From Kitasatospora phosalacinea (GTDB lineage Bacteria > Actinomycetota > Actinomycetes > Streptomycetales > Streptomycetaceae), in assembly GCF_030268885.1 (NCBI RefSeq), contig NZ_BSSA01000044.1, forward strand, positions 1 to 48,658: a stretch of DNA of 48,658 nt. The letters are read 5' to 3'. The notes below the pieces were generated by a model. The model had not been told where the DNA came from, did no database searches, and saw nothing but the letters and a program-made list of their open reading frames with translations. Both the position numbers and the translations under genes were made by a program. This document shows positions 1 to 7,743 of this stretch, piece after piece (position 1 is the first letter of the stretch; each line of letters begins with the position of its first letter).

Positions 1-189
1 GCCTGGCTGGGACGGTGCAGACGGTTGGCGAGGGACTACGAGCGCAAGACCGCGCACGCCGAAGCGATGATCAAGGTCGCCATGATCCGCCTCATGGCCG
101 CCCGCCTCGCCGGCGAGGAGATCGAACTACGCGGCCCCATCGAGACCGAAGCAGCCCGCCGCCTCGCCGACGACCTCAACGATCAGTAG
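1..189 (+). CDS. IS5-type transposase, C-terminal end (cut by window edge)
   Basis: This is the open 3' end of a reading frame that enters from the left edge and stops with TAG. The visible 62 residues include RRLARDYERK and a run of small and basic residues, then an acidic tail ending in DDLNDQ. That is the usual C-terminus of IS5-family (IS1373/IS112-like) DDE transposases of Streptomyces, where RRLxRDYE follows the last catalytic Glu. Only the tail is visible, so intactness cannot be judged. The short AT-richer stretch after the stop (about 190-216) is probably the element's right end. The family call rests on this tail alone. Confidence 0.6.
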   Translation, partial: AWLGRCRRLARDYERKTAHAEAMIKVAMIRLMAARLAGEEIELRGPIETEAARRLADDLNDQ

Positions 190-243
190 CTAGCCAATTA
201 CCCCACACTTTCTGAGCGGAGCGCCGTGCGCGGCCGGGGCCCG

Positions 244-309
244 GCAGCGGGCCCCGACCGTCGGCGGTGGGTGCGGTCGGGCAGCGGGCCCCGGCCGTCG
301 GCGGTGGGT
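244..309. repeat. Tandem duplication, 37-bp period
   Basis: Two 29-bp copies (244-272 and 281-309), differing at one base, are separated by 8 bp and so form a 37-bp-period tandem duplication. The second copy runs into the stop codon of the ferredoxin gene on the minus strand. It is one of several short tandem duplications at gene ends in this window. Confidence 0.85.
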
Positions 310-545
310 CACCAGACGGGGGCGACCAGTTCGCCGGTGGCGGCGTCGCGGACGGTGATGGCCTCGACGGGGCACATCTCCGCGGCCTCGGTCAGTTCGG
401 CGGAGCCCTCGGTGGTCGGGCGGGCGGGGGTCGCGCGGCCGTCGGGGGCGAGGGAGAGGTCGGCGGGGGCGGTGCGGGCGCACAGGCCGCTGCCGATGCA
501 GCGGGCCCGGTCGACCGTCACGACCAGGGGCGGGGCGTCGCTCAC
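309..545 (-). CDS. [3Fe-4S]-type ferredoxin, partner of the upstream P450
   Basis: This 78-residue acidic protein has the single-cluster ferredoxin pattern of Streptomyces P450 partners: Cys16-x5-Cys22 and a C-terminal Cys58-Pro. The missing central Cys is typical of [3Fe-4S] ferredoxins. It would carry electrons from a ferredoxin reductase to the P450. The GTG start at 545 overlaps the P450 stop codon by 4 bp (GTGA), which indicates translational coupling and supports this start over longer readings in the same frame. No reductase gene lies nearby, so a generic cellular reductase is presumably used. Confidence 0.9.
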   Translation of the reverse strand: MSDAPPLVVTVDRARCIGSGLCARTAPADLSLAPDGRATPARPTTEGSAELTEAAEMCPVEAITVRDAATGELVAPVW

Positions 546-1798
546 CAGGACACCTCCAGGCGGAGCGGGCTGCGGGTGACCAGGCCGGTGCGCCACTCGA
601 TGCGGTCGACGGGGGTGGCCAGGCGCAGGTCGGGCAGGGCGCGGGCGAGGTGGTGCAGGCCGAGTTCGAGCTCCATCCGGGCCAGCCAGGCGCCCAGGCA
701 GTGGTGCGGTCCGGCGCCGAAGGTCAGCGACGGGGTGCCGAGCGGGGCGAACAGGTCGAGCGGGCCGGGCGGGTAGACCTCCGGGTCGGCGTTGGCGGCC
801 ACCGCGTCGGCGGCCACGACCGCGCCCGCCGGGATGGTCACGCCGCCGATCTCCACGTCGGCGGTGGCCCGGCGCAGCGAGCCCGGGGCGGTGGTGCGGT
901 CGCCGAGCGGCACGGTGCGCAGGAGCTGCTCGGTCGCCGCGGCGGCCGCAGCCGGGTCCGCGCCGATCCGCCGCCAGGCCACAGCGCGGTCCGGGTGCTC
1001 GGCCTGCCCCGGGCGGTCGGTGCGGTCCGGGTCGAGCAGGTAGACCAGGGCGTTGCCGAAACTGGTCATGGTGGTCTCGTGCCCGGCGATCACCAGTCCG
1101 ATGGTGAGCGAGGTGATCTGGGCCTCCGTCATGCCGCCGGTCTGGTCGGCGGCCTGCACCAGCGAGCTCACCAGGTCCTCGCCCGGGTTCTTCCGCCGCT
1201 CCTGCACCAGCTGGTGCCCGAACGCGCCGAACTCCCGGATCGCCGCCCCGATCTCCTCGGCGCTGTACGCCGTGGTCGACAGCGCGTGGTCGCTCCAGCG
1301 GCCGAGCCGCTCGGTGTCCAGGCCCTCCAGCTCCATCAGCCGGCTGATCACCCGCACCGGCAGCGGCTTGGTGAGCGCCTCCACCACCTCGACCGGCGAC
1401 CCCGAGGCGACCAGGTCGCCCACCAGCTCCCGCACCACCCCGTCCACCCAGGGCCGCCAGCGCTCGATCGCCCGTGGCGTGAAAGCGCGTTGGACGGTGC
1501 GGCGGATCGCCTGGTGCTCCGGTCCGTCGCTGTTCAGGATCGAGGACGGGTCGTCCAGGATGTTCGGCGTCAGCGTGATCGGCGGGGCGTCCGGCGCGTA
1601 CAGCGGGGCCCGGCCGAGGTCCGGGTGGGCGAGCGCCTGCCGGACGTCCGCGTGCCGGGTCAGCACCCACACCGGCGTCCCGGTCGGCAGCGCGGCCAGC
1701 CGGGGCGGACCGGCCTCGGCCCGCAGCAGGCAGTGCAGCGGCACCAGCGGCTGCGCGCCGGGGGCACCGGGGGCGGGGGTGGTGGCGTCGGTGGTCAT
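542..1798 (-). CDS. Cytochrome P450 (bacterial CYP105/107-like class)
   Basis: This is a 418-residue soluble haem monooxygenase. It shows the I-helix oxygen-activation motif AGHETT, an ExxR-type K-helix motif (EQLLR) and the haem-binding loop FGAGPHHCLG at about 360-369, with Cys367 as axial ligand. The length is normal for bacterial class I P450s. The chosen ATG has AGGAGG about 8 bases upstream; an upstream in-frame start would lack this. It is translationally coupled to the ferredoxin gene. The substrate cannot be read from sequence. No biosynthetic gene cluster surrounds it, so it may serve xenobiotic or stand-alone tailoring chemistry. Confidence 0.93.
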   Translation of the reverse strand: MTTDATTPAPGAPGAQPLVPLHCLLRAEAGPPRLAALPTGTPVWVLTRHADVRQALAHPDLGRAPLYAPDAPPITLTPNILDDPSSILNSDGPEHQAIRRTVQRAFTPRAIERWRPWVDGVVRELVGDLVASGSPVEVVEALTKPLPVRVISRLMELEGLDTERLGRWSDHALSTTAYSAEEIGAAIREFGAFGHQLVQERRKNPGEDLVSSLVQAADQTGGMTEAQITSLTIGLVIAGHETTMTSFGNALVYLLDPDRTDRPGQAEHPDRAVAWRRIGADPAAAAAATEQLLRTVPLGDRTTAPGSLRRATADVEIGGVTIPAGAVVAADAVAANADPEVYPPGPLDLFAPLGTPSLTFGAGPHHCLGAWLARMELELGLHHLARALPDLRLATPVDRIEWRTGLVTRSPLRLEVSW

Positions 1799-1930
1799 CC
1801 GTCCTCCTGACAAGGCACCTGCAGGACGGGGCCGCCGCCGGGCAGCCCCCACCACCGACCGTAAGCGGCCGACCCCGCCCGCGAGTAGAACGCAAACCAG
1901 CCACCCGCGGGCCGGGCGGGCGGGGCGTCG

Positions 1931-2335
1931 TCAGTCGGCGACGACGGCCAGCGCCTCGACCTCGATCAGGACCTCCGGCCGGAACAGCGCCGCGACCTGG
2001 ACGGCCGAGCTCGCGGGCGGCCGCTCGGTGTCCACGTGCTCGTCGCGGGCCTTGCGGACGGCCGGCAGGTACGCGACGTCGGTGACGAAGACGGTGAACT
2101 TCACGACGTCCGAGAACCCGGCCCCGGCCGCCGCCAGGCAGCGCCGCAGGTTCTCGAACACCTGCCGGGCCTGGGCCTCCGGATCGCCCGCGCCGACCAG
2201 TTCGCCCCGCTCGTCGAACGCGACCTGCCCGGAGACCTGGACCAGCCGCCCCGTCCCGGTGACGACCTGCGTGTAGCCCGTGCCCGGCGCGACGCCCGGC
2301 GGCTCGGTGATGTGGGTGAGGTGAGAAGAGCTCAT
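1931..2335 (-). CDS. RidA/YjgF-family protein lacking the usual active-site Arg
   Basis: This 134-residue protein has the Rid-family layout: VQVSGQVAFD near the N-terminus, NLRRCLAAAGAGFSDVVK in the middle, and a C-terminal strand with AVQVAALFRPEVLIEVEA. RidA proper hydrolyses reactive enamines and imines using an Arg in the P-A-R-S segment. Here that segment reads PASSAV, so the Arg position is Ser, which points to one of the Rid subfamilies without classical deaminase activity. The ATG at 2335 has GAGG nine bases upstream; a GTG and an ATG further upstream sit on or before that Shine-Dalgarno. It lies on the same strand as the P450 genes, about 130 bp upstream of them. Confidence 0.85.
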   Translation of the reverse strand: MSSSHLTHITEPPGVAPGTGYTQVVTGTGRLVQVSGQVAFDERGELVGAGDPEAQARQVFENLRRCLAAAGAGFSDVVKFTVFVTDVAYLPAVRKARDEHVDTERPPASSAVQVAALFRPEVLIEVEALAVVAD

Positions 2336-2414
2336 GGCGGCCATCCTCACCCACGCCGGGCGCCGGACGCACGGGACTTTCGGCGGGGGAGCACGCGGAG
2401 GCCGCTCGCGGTCG

Positions 2415-2448
2415 GCGGACGACCTCGGTCAGCGGACGACCTCGGTCA
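2415..2448. repeat. 17-bp tandem duplication across a stop codon
   Basis: Two exact copies of GCGGACGACCTCGGTCA sit head to tail (2415-2431, 2432-2448). Each contains TCA, the minus-strand TGA. The stop codon of the ATP-grasp gene lies in the left copy. Confidence 0.9.
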
Positions 2449-3232
2449 GCGGTCGGAGGAACGGGCGGTCGGCGGACGGGAGTTCGGCGAGCGGACCGGC
2501 CGCGCGCAGCACCACGTCCAGCACGGCGTCCGAGTCGCACGCGTAACCGCCGCTGGCCCAGGCCGCGTTGGCCTCGACCACCGCCCAGCCGCGCCCGGTG
2601 CGGCCGAGGTCGACCACGGCGGCACTCGGCAGCCGGGCCGGGCCGGACGCCGCGGCCAGCACCTCCGCGGCGAACGCCAGCAACTCCGGTCCGTCCGGCC
2701 CCGGTTCGGCGACCGCGAGCTCACCGTCCAGGGCGTAGCGGGACGCGGCGCGCACCGCGCCGTCCAGGACGAACAGGCGGAACTCGGCCTCGAACCGGAC
2801 CACCTCGCTGACCAGCACCGGCGTGTCACCGTCCAGCAGCTCCGGACCGGGCAGGGCGGCGCCCTCCGGGTACACCCGGGCGGCGAAGTGCTTGTCGGCC
2901 GGGGCCTTGACGAAAGCCGGGCCGGACAGCCGACGCGCCGCGGCGAGCGTCGTCAACTCCACCCGGCGGCCGGTCACCTCGCGCGGCAGCGCGGCCAGCC
3001 AGCCGTCCGACGGCTCCACCGGCGCCAGCCCCAGCTCCCGCCCCACCGCGTCGGCGAACAGCGGCCCGCCGTACAGGTGGACCGGCGCCCCCGCCAGCTC
3101 CCGCGGGGCGCGCCAGGACGCCGCCGTGAACGCCCGCAGCCCGCGCCGCCCGGCGGCGGTGCGCAGTTGCAGGCCGGTCTCGTTGATCCGGGGGGCGAGG
3201 AGCAGGGTGGCGGTGGACACGCCCGCGATCAT
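2429..3232 (-). CDS. ATP-grasp-like protein (DUF4343 type)
   Basis: This 267-residue cytosolic protein resembles actinobacterial ATP-grasp domain proteins of the DUF4343 type. Visible hallmarks are PAFVKAPADKHFAAR (a nucleotide-binding Lys segment), VLVSEVVRFEAEFRLFV and a late acidic metal-site region, WAVVEANAAW. Such proteins ligate a carboxylate to a nucleophile using ATP, but the substrates of this subgroup are unknown. The ATG at 3232 gives a plausible length, though no strong Shine-Dalgarno is visible and the GTG a few codons in is possible. It is alone on its strand between the RidA-like and TetR genes. Confidence 0.7.
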   Translation of the reverse strand: MIAGVSTATLLLAPRINETGLQLRTAAGRRGLRAFTAASWRAPRELAGAPVHLYGGPLFADAVGRELGLAPVEPSDGWLAALPREVTGRRVELTTLAAARRLSGPAFVKAPADKHFAARVYPEGAALPGPELLDGDTPVLVSEVVRFEAEFRLFVLDGAVRAASRYALDGELAVAEPGPDGPELLAFAAEVLAAASGPARLPSAAVVDLGRTGRGWAVVEANAAWASGGYACDSDAVLDVVLRAAGPLAELPSADRPFLRPLTEVVR

Positions 3233-3415
3233 GCCGCGCCGCGCACCGCGCCGGCCAGCGGTTTTCCGTCCCCGACGGCGCCGTGCGCGCTGCCCGCGGC
3301 CGGGTCGGCCGGGTGGTAGGGGGTTGGACGGTCCGGGCTGCGGCGGCCTGCTGCTTATCGTCGGCGGGCCGGGGCGGGACCGGGTCGTGTGACGGGGGAC
3401 GGGGAGGGGGAGGGG

Positions 3416-4048
3416 TCAGGAGGTGGCGGCCGGGAAGAGGCGCTGGACGGCCCGGACGACGGCGGCCCGGCGGTCGGCCAGGAAGGCGGCGCGCTGCTCC
3501 TCGTCGGCGGGCAGGAACTCGGACTGGCCGGCCCAGGCGGTGGCGAGCTGGTTGAGCAGCACCAGGACGTCCAGCGGGTCCCAGGACGGGTCGAGGTGGC
3601 CCGCCTGCTGGGCCAGGCGCAGCTGCTCGGTCTTGTGCCGCACGGTGGCCCGCACCGGGTCGTCCGCCGAGTCCGCCGCGTTCGCCGAGCCCGTCGTGCC
3701 CGTCGCGTCCGGGGCCGGGTCCGGGGAGAGCTCCAGGCGGCCCCAGGACATCAGGCGCAGCCGGTCCGGGTGCGCGGAGAAGTAGTCGTGGAGGCGGCCC
3801 GCGTACGCCGGGAGGTCGGTCGGGTCGAGCCGGGTCGCCTCGGCGACGGCCGTCAACTCCGCGGCGGCGACGGTCGCGTACAGCTCCTCCTTGCCGCGGA
3901 AGTACGCGTACAGGCGCTCCTTGCTGGTGCGGGCGGCCTTGGCGATGCGCTCGATCCGGGCCCCGGCGATCCCGTGCCGGGCGAACTCGGCGGTGGCCGC
4001 GGCGACGATGCGGTCGCGGGTCGAGTCGGCTCCGGGCGGGGGTGTCAT
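3416..4048 (-). CDS. TetR-family transcriptional regulator
   Basis: This 210-residue repressor has a TetR DNA-binding domain at about 9-55 (RDRIVAAATAEFARHG, then ERIAKAARTSKERLYAYF). The ligand-binding half is divergent, with an Asp/Ala-rich insert near 115-130. The ATG at 4048 is preceded by TACGGT and six bases, an apparent leaderless -10. A 28-bp near-perfect palindrome abuts that -10, which strongly suggests autoregulation. The divergent secreted hydrolase gene starts 214 bp away and is a possible target. The ligand is unknown. Confidence 0.92.
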   Translation of the reverse strand: MTPPPGADSTRDRIVAAATAEFARHGIAGARIERIAKAARTSKERLYAYFRGKEELYATVAAAELTAVAEATRLDPTDLPAYAGRLHDYFSAHPDRLRLMSWGRLELSPDPAPDATGTTGSANAADSADDPVRATVRHKTEQLRLAQQAGHLDPSWDPLDVLVLLNQLATAWAGQSEFLPADEEQRAAFLADRRAAVVRAVQRLFPAATS

Positions 4049-4054
4049 GCCCCC

Positions 4055-4088
4055 ACCGTACCGGACCGAACCGGACGGTTCGGTCCGG
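4055..4088 (-). promoter_or_regulatory. TetR promoter -10 and 28-bp palindromic operator
   Basis: Two perfect 12-bp arms (CCGGACCGAACC at 4061-4072 and its complement at 4077-4088) flank a 4-bp centre. The palindrome directly adjoins a minus-strand TACGGT (4060-4055) placed six bases before the regulator's ATG. An operator covering the -35/spacer region of a leaderless promoter is the classic layout of TetR autorepression. Operator function is inferred; the symmetry is read directly. Confidence 0.75.
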
Positions 4089-4148
4089 CGCCGCCGCGGC
4101 GGCGCCCGTCCGCCGCACCGAGGTCCGGGGCGCCGGAGATCAGGTGAG

Positions 4149-4203
4149 CTGACGTCAGGTCATTTCCACTGGAGGGAAAGGGGGTTGGTCGACATGTCGA
4201 CCA
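4149..4203. promoter_or_regulatory. Two perfect palindromes upstream of the secreted hydrolase
   Basis: CTGACGTCAG (4149-4158) and the 18-bp TGGTCGACATGTCGACCA (4186-4203) are both exact palindromes in the divergent region between the TetR and hydrolase genes. The second lies about 60 bp before the hydrolase start, a suitable place for an operator. Neither matches the TetR palindrome at 4061-4088, so a second regulator may act here. Confidence 0.5.
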
Positions 4204-4262
4204 CCTCTCCCACCCCTGCGGGGGTATGGCGCCGAGCGGCCCGGCTCCCTATGGTCTAGTCC

Positions 4263-5825
4263 ATGTGGACGAGATCGCGTGCGGGCGGCCGCCTGGGAGC
4301 CGTCGGGTTCGTGCTGGCCCTGGCCCTGGCCGGGACGACGGCAGGAGCGGAGGCGGCCGCGGCCGCGCCCGCCGAGCGGCCCCCGCGACCGGTGTGGACG
4401 GACTGCCCGGCCGACCCCTCGGGCGCGCCGGTGGACCCGGCACTGCGGTGCACCACGGTGCGGGTGCCCCTGGACCACCGGGCGCCGCACGGGCGGACGA
4501 TCGAGATCGCCGTGTCCCGGCTGGCGACGGCGAAGCCGGGCCTGCGGCGCGGCATCCTGGTGCACAACGGCGGCGGCCCCGGCGTCGCCAGCCTGCACCT
4601 GCCGAGCGCACTGGCCGCCGGGTACCCGCGCGAGGTGCTGGACCGCTACGACCTGGTCGGCTTCGACCCGCGCGGCGTCGGCCACAGCACCCCCGTGACC
4701 TGCGGACGGACCCCCGCCGACGTGCCCTGGCAGCAGGTCTTCCCGTTCCCCGCCCCGGACGGCTCGATCGCCCCGAACGTGCGCTTCGCCCGCGACCTCG
4801 CCCGGGACTGCCTCGCCGCGGGCGGCGACCTCGTCCGGCACCTGACCACCGCCGACACCGCGCGCGACCTCGACCGCATCCGGGCCGCCCTCGGCGAACC
4901 GCGGATCTCCTACCGGGCCGCCTCCTACGGCACCTACCTGGGCGCGGTGTACGCCCAGCTCTTCCCCGGCCGCACCGACCGCTTCGTCCTCGACGGCAAC
5001 GTCGACCCCAACGCCACCTGGCAGGAACGGCTCGCCTCCTGGGACGGCGGCGCCGAACTGCGCTTCGCGGACTTCGCCGACTGGGCCGCCGCCCGCGACG
5101 CCGACCTGCACTTCGGTGCGACGCCCGCCGCCGTCCGCGCCCACTACCTCGCACTGGCCGCGAAACTCGACCGCACCCCGGTCGACCACCCGGTGGCCGG
5201 GCCGGTCGACGGCAACCTGTGGCGCACCCTGTACCGCCTCGACTCGTACCACACCGCGCTGTTCCCGGAGATCGCCGACTGGTGGAGCTTCCTGGCCGCC
5301 GACGGCGCGGGCCCCGTCCCCTACTGGTGGCTCGCCAAGGGCGACACCCCCGGCGTCCCCGCCGACAACGACGTGGCGGCCCTCGTCGCCGTCCTGTGCA
5401 ACGACACCCCCGCCGACCGCGACCCCGCCCGCTACCAGCGGGCCGTCACCGAGAGCCGGGCGCGCAACCCGCTGCTCGCGGGCATGGGCGCCAACATCTG
5501 GCCCTGCGCGTTCTGGCCCGCCCCCGCCGAACCCGCCGTCCGGGTCACCGACCGGGGGGCCGGACGGGGCGCCGCCGACATCCTGCTGCTGCAGACCACC
5601 CGCGACCCCGCCACCCCCTACCAAGGGGCCCTCGGCATGCGCTCCGCGCTCGGCCGACGGGCCGTGATGGTCACCGTCGAGGGCGGCAACCACGGCGCCT
5701 ACGACCCGGCCACGCCGTCCTGCGCGGTCACCGCCGCCGACCGCTTCCTCGCCACCGGCGTCCTCCCCGCCCACGACCTCAGCTGCCGTCCCGACCCCGC
5801 TCCGGACGCGGCGCCGTCCTCCTGA
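4263..5825 (+). CDS. Secreted S33-family (tripeptidyl aminopeptidase-like) alpha/beta hydrolase
   Basis: This 520-residue protein carries a Sec-type signal peptide (basic start, hydrophobic core, Ala-rich cleavage region near 35). The fold is that of Streptomyces tripeptidyl aminopeptidases and related hydrolases: an HNGGGPG oxyanion segment, nucleophile Ser221 in AASYGTYLG, an Asp in TTRDPATPYQG and the catalytic His in GNHGAYD. The residue two before the Ser is Ala instead of the usual Gly of GxSxG. The ATG follows TATGGT (4250-4255) by seven bases with no Shine-Dalgarno, so the mRNA may be leaderless. The last 47 bases overlap the convergent GNAT gene. The likely role is extracellular peptide or ester hydrolysis. 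Confidence 0.88.
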   Translation: MWTRSRAGGRLGAVGFVLALALAGTTAGAEAAAAAPAERPPRPVWTDCPADPSGAPVDPALRCTTVRVPLDHRAPHGRTIEIAVSRLATAKPGLRRGILVHNGGGPGVASLHLPSALAAGYPREVLDRYDLVGFDPRGVGHSTPVTCGRTPADVPWQQVFPFPAPDGSIAPNVRFARDLARDCLAAGGDLVRHLTTADTARDLDRIRAALGEPRISYRAASYGTYLGAVYAQLFPGRTDRFVLDGNVDPNATWQERLASWDGGAELRFADFADWAAARDADLHFGATPAAVRAHYLALAAKLDRTPVDHPVAGPVDGNLWRTLYRLDSYHTALFPEIADWWSFLAADGAGPVPYWWLAKGDTPGVPADNDVAALVAVLCNDTPADRDPARYQRAVTESRARNPLLAGMGANIWPCAFWPAPAEPAVRVTDRGAGRGAADILLLQTTRDPATPYQGALGMRSALGRRAVMVTVEGGNHGAYDPATPSCAVTAADRFLATGVLPAHDLSCRPDPAPDAAPSS

Positions 5826-6339
5826 CGGCCGCTCGGAGGGGGCGGCGCATCACCAGGCGCGGCCAGCGGTCCAGGCCGTGCGCCGCCTCCCGGGCCCGGA
5901 CCGCGCGCAGGCCGGGCCCCAGGGCGTCCTCCGGCACGGGACGGAAACCGCAGCGGGCGTAGTACGGGGCGTTCCACGGGACGTCGGCGAAGGTGGTGAG
6001 GGTCAGTGCGGGCACGCCCTCGGCCGCGGCCCGCGCGGCCAGGTGCTCCAGCAGGCCGCGGCCGACGCCCCGGCGGGCGTGCGAGGGGTGCACCGAGACC
6101 TGCTCGACGTGCAGCGCGTCGTCGACCCGCTCCGCGACCAGGTAGGCGACCGGGCGGTCGGCGCCGTCCACCGCGACCCAGGCCAGGCCCGCGTCCAGGA
6201 ACGCCGTCAACTCCGGGACGGAGAACGGCTCGTCGTCCGCGATCGCGTCCATCCCGACCTCGCGGAAGCAGCCTCCGGCCGCCCGCTCGATCTCCTGGAG
6301 CAGCGGCAGTTCCTCGACCCGGACCTCACGTGTGCGCAT
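5779..6339 (-). CDS. GNAT-family N-acetyltransferase
   Basis: This 186-residue protein has a complete GNAT core: motif A VEQVSVHPSHARRGVGRGLLEHL, with the R-R-G-V-G-R acetyl-CoA pyrophosphate loop, then WNAPYYARCGFRPVP, the usual motif B. It would transfer an acetyl group from acetyl-CoA to an amine; the substrate is unknown. The ATG at 6339 is chosen over the GTG one codon earlier because CACAAT followed by six bases precedes it, matching the leaderless layout seen elsewhere in this window. Its 3' end overlaps the secreted hydrolase gene tail to tail by 47 bp. Confidence 0.88.
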   Translation of the reverse strand: MRTREVRVEELPLLQEIERAAGGCFREVGMDAIADDEPFSVPELTAFLDAGLAWVAVDGADRPVAYLVAERVDDALHVEQVSVHPSHARRGVGRGLLEHLAARAAAEGVPALTLTTFADVPWNAPYYARCGFRPVPEDALGPGLRAVRAREAAHGLDRWPRLVMRRPLRAAVRRTAPRPERGRDGS

Positions 6340-6393
6340 CACCCCATTGTGCGCGACCGCGCTCCGGGCGCGGAGCGGTGCTCCTCCGGGGCG

Positions 6394-7566
6394 TCAGTGC
6401 TCGCTGCCGCGGTGGATGCGCTCCAGGACCTTGGGCGGGAGGTTCTCGTCGACGCCCGTGCCGATGACGACGATCAGGTGGTCGCTGTCGGACCAGACGC
6501 AGGTGATCTCCTTGCGGGCCCGGGTCCGCGCGCTGTCGTCCGGGTCGTACGAGTCGCAGTACATCGTGCCGTCCAGGCTCGACTCGACGACGTGCGGGGC
6601 GTCGCTCTCGTCGGCGGACGAGGCCATCTGGGCGACCCACTGCTGGAACCCGGGGCCGGGCTTGCCGATCACCACGTTCCAGCGCGCCTCGCGGTCGCTG
6701 CCCCCGAACGGGCTGTCGGCCTCGGCCTCCGGCACCTCGCCGTACACCGCCCCCTGGATGTCCTGCACGCCCAGCTTGGTCATGCTCGCATTCATGTCGT
6801 TCCAGTCCGGGTAGTCGCCCTTCGCCGAACTGGCCCGCAGCTTCTCGCCCTCCACCGAACCGGGCAGGTGCGGGGCGCCTCCGCCGCCGAACACGGTGCT
6901 GCCCAGCAGGATCAGGCCGCCCACCACGACCACCGCGCCGACGCCCAGCGCGATCCGCTTGCGCTTGGCCAGCACCGCCGGGTCGACCGGGGCGCCGGTG
7001 GGCAGCGCCGGGTAGACGGGCGCGGCGGGGGCGCCGGGCGGCGCCGCGGGCGGGGCGGGCGGCAGCCCCGGCGCGGCGGGGGCCGCGAACGGGGCGGCGG
7101 ACGGTGGTGCGGAGGGGGCCGCGGACGGCGGGGCGAACGGGGCCGCGGACGGCGGGGCCGGGGGAGCGGGCGGGGCGGCGGGGGCAGCAGGCACGGCGGG
7201 GGTGGCGATCAGGGTCGGCGGGGGAGCCTTCTCGAACGAGGGCGCACCCCCGCCCGGCACGGCGGCAGCGGACGGGGCCGCGGGCGCGGCGGCGGCAGCG
7301 GCGTCCGTCAGGCGGAGCGACTGCGCCAGCGCCGAGTTGAAGCCGAGCACCTCGTCGACGGCCCCGGTGAGCGCGGCGCGGGCCGCCGCGTCCCGCGGTG
7401 CGGCCGTCGCGGCCGCCAGCGCCTGCTGCCAGCGCGGCAGGCGCTGCAGTTCGTGGCGCACCCGGGCCACCGACTCCGCCTCCAGGGCCGCCGAGGCAGC
7501 CCCGTCCGGCTGCAGCAGCGCGTCGACCACGACCTCGGCCGACACGGCCCCGTCCCCCGAAACCAT
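6394..7566 (-). CDS. Pro/Ala-rich single-pass membrane protein
   Basis: This 390-residue protein has three parts. An N-terminal helical region (1-100) has a Leu/Arg/Ala pattern. A long low-complexity stretch rich in Pro and Ala (about 105-200, with repeated PPSAAP) follows. After KRKR comes one strong transmembrane helix (GVGAVVVVGGLILLGSTVF), then a soluble domain of about 150 residues with two Cys in YCDSYD and ITCVWSD. The topology suggests an extracytoplasmic C-terminal domain on a cytoplasmic Pro-rich arm. AGGAGA lies eight bases before the ATG at 7566, which decides this start over one 13 codons upstream. It is a conserved Streptomyces-type protein of unknown function. Confidence 0.75.
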   Translation of the reverse strand: MVSGDGAVSAEVVVDALLQPDGAASAALEAESVARVRHELQRLPRWQQALAAATAAPRDAAARAALTGAVDEVLGFNSALAQSLRLTDAAAAAAPAAPSAAAVPGGGAPSFEKAPPPTLIATPAVPAAPAAPPAPPAPPSAAPFAPPSAAPSAPPSAAPFAAPAAPGLPPAPPAAPPGAPAAPVYPALPTGAPVDPAVLAKRKRIALGVGAVVVVGGLILLGSTVFGGGGAPHLPGSVEGEKLRASSAKGDYPDWNDMNASMTKLGVQDIQGAVYGEVPEAEADSPFGGSDREARWNVVIGKPGPGFQQWVAQMASSADESDAPHVVESSLDGTMYCDSYDPDDSARTRARKEITCVWSDSDHLIVVIGTGVDENLPPKVLERIHRGSEH

Positions 7567-7660
7567 CGTCAATCTCCTGTCCGAGCGGTTGAGTTCAGTC
7601 ACCAATGTGGCAGCACGCGGTCACGATCCGCACCGGTGCGCGGGAATGGAGACGGAACCG

Positions 7661-7700
7661 CAACCCGGACGGTTGCACCACAACCCGGACGGTTGCACCG
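7661..7700. repeat. 20-bp tandem duplication
   Basis: Two copies of CAACCCGGACGGTTGCACCR (7661-7680, 7681-7700) differ only at the last base. Each can fold as a short hairpin (GCAACC/GGTTGC). They lie between the promoter side of the Pro/Ala-rich gene and the terminator of the DUF2252 gene. Confidence 0.9.
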
Positions 7701-7701
7701 C

Positions 7702-7743
7702 AACCGGGCCCGGGCGCCCCGGTCGAGGCGCCCGGGCCCGGTT
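7702..7743 (-). terminator. Very strong stem-loop at the end of the DUF2252 gene
   Basis: Perfect 17-bp arms (AACCGGGCCCGGGCGCC at 7702-7718 and its complement at 7727-7743) enclose an 8-base loop. The right arm ends inside the stop codon of the minus-strand DUF2252 gene. There is no U-tract, as is usual in very GC-rich actinomycetes. Confidence 0.85.

Noticed and set aside
309..2540. 743-residue minus-strand open frame spanning the ferredoxin, P450 and RidA genes
   Set aside because: Only its last 78 residues are the ferredoxin. The rest is Arg/Gly/Pro-rich and antagonistic to clear genes in other frames, as is usual in very GC-rich DNA.
4155..5774. 539-residue minus-strand open frame
   Set aside because: It lies antisense to the well-supported secreted hydrolase and has Gly/Val/Arg-rich composition with no domain.
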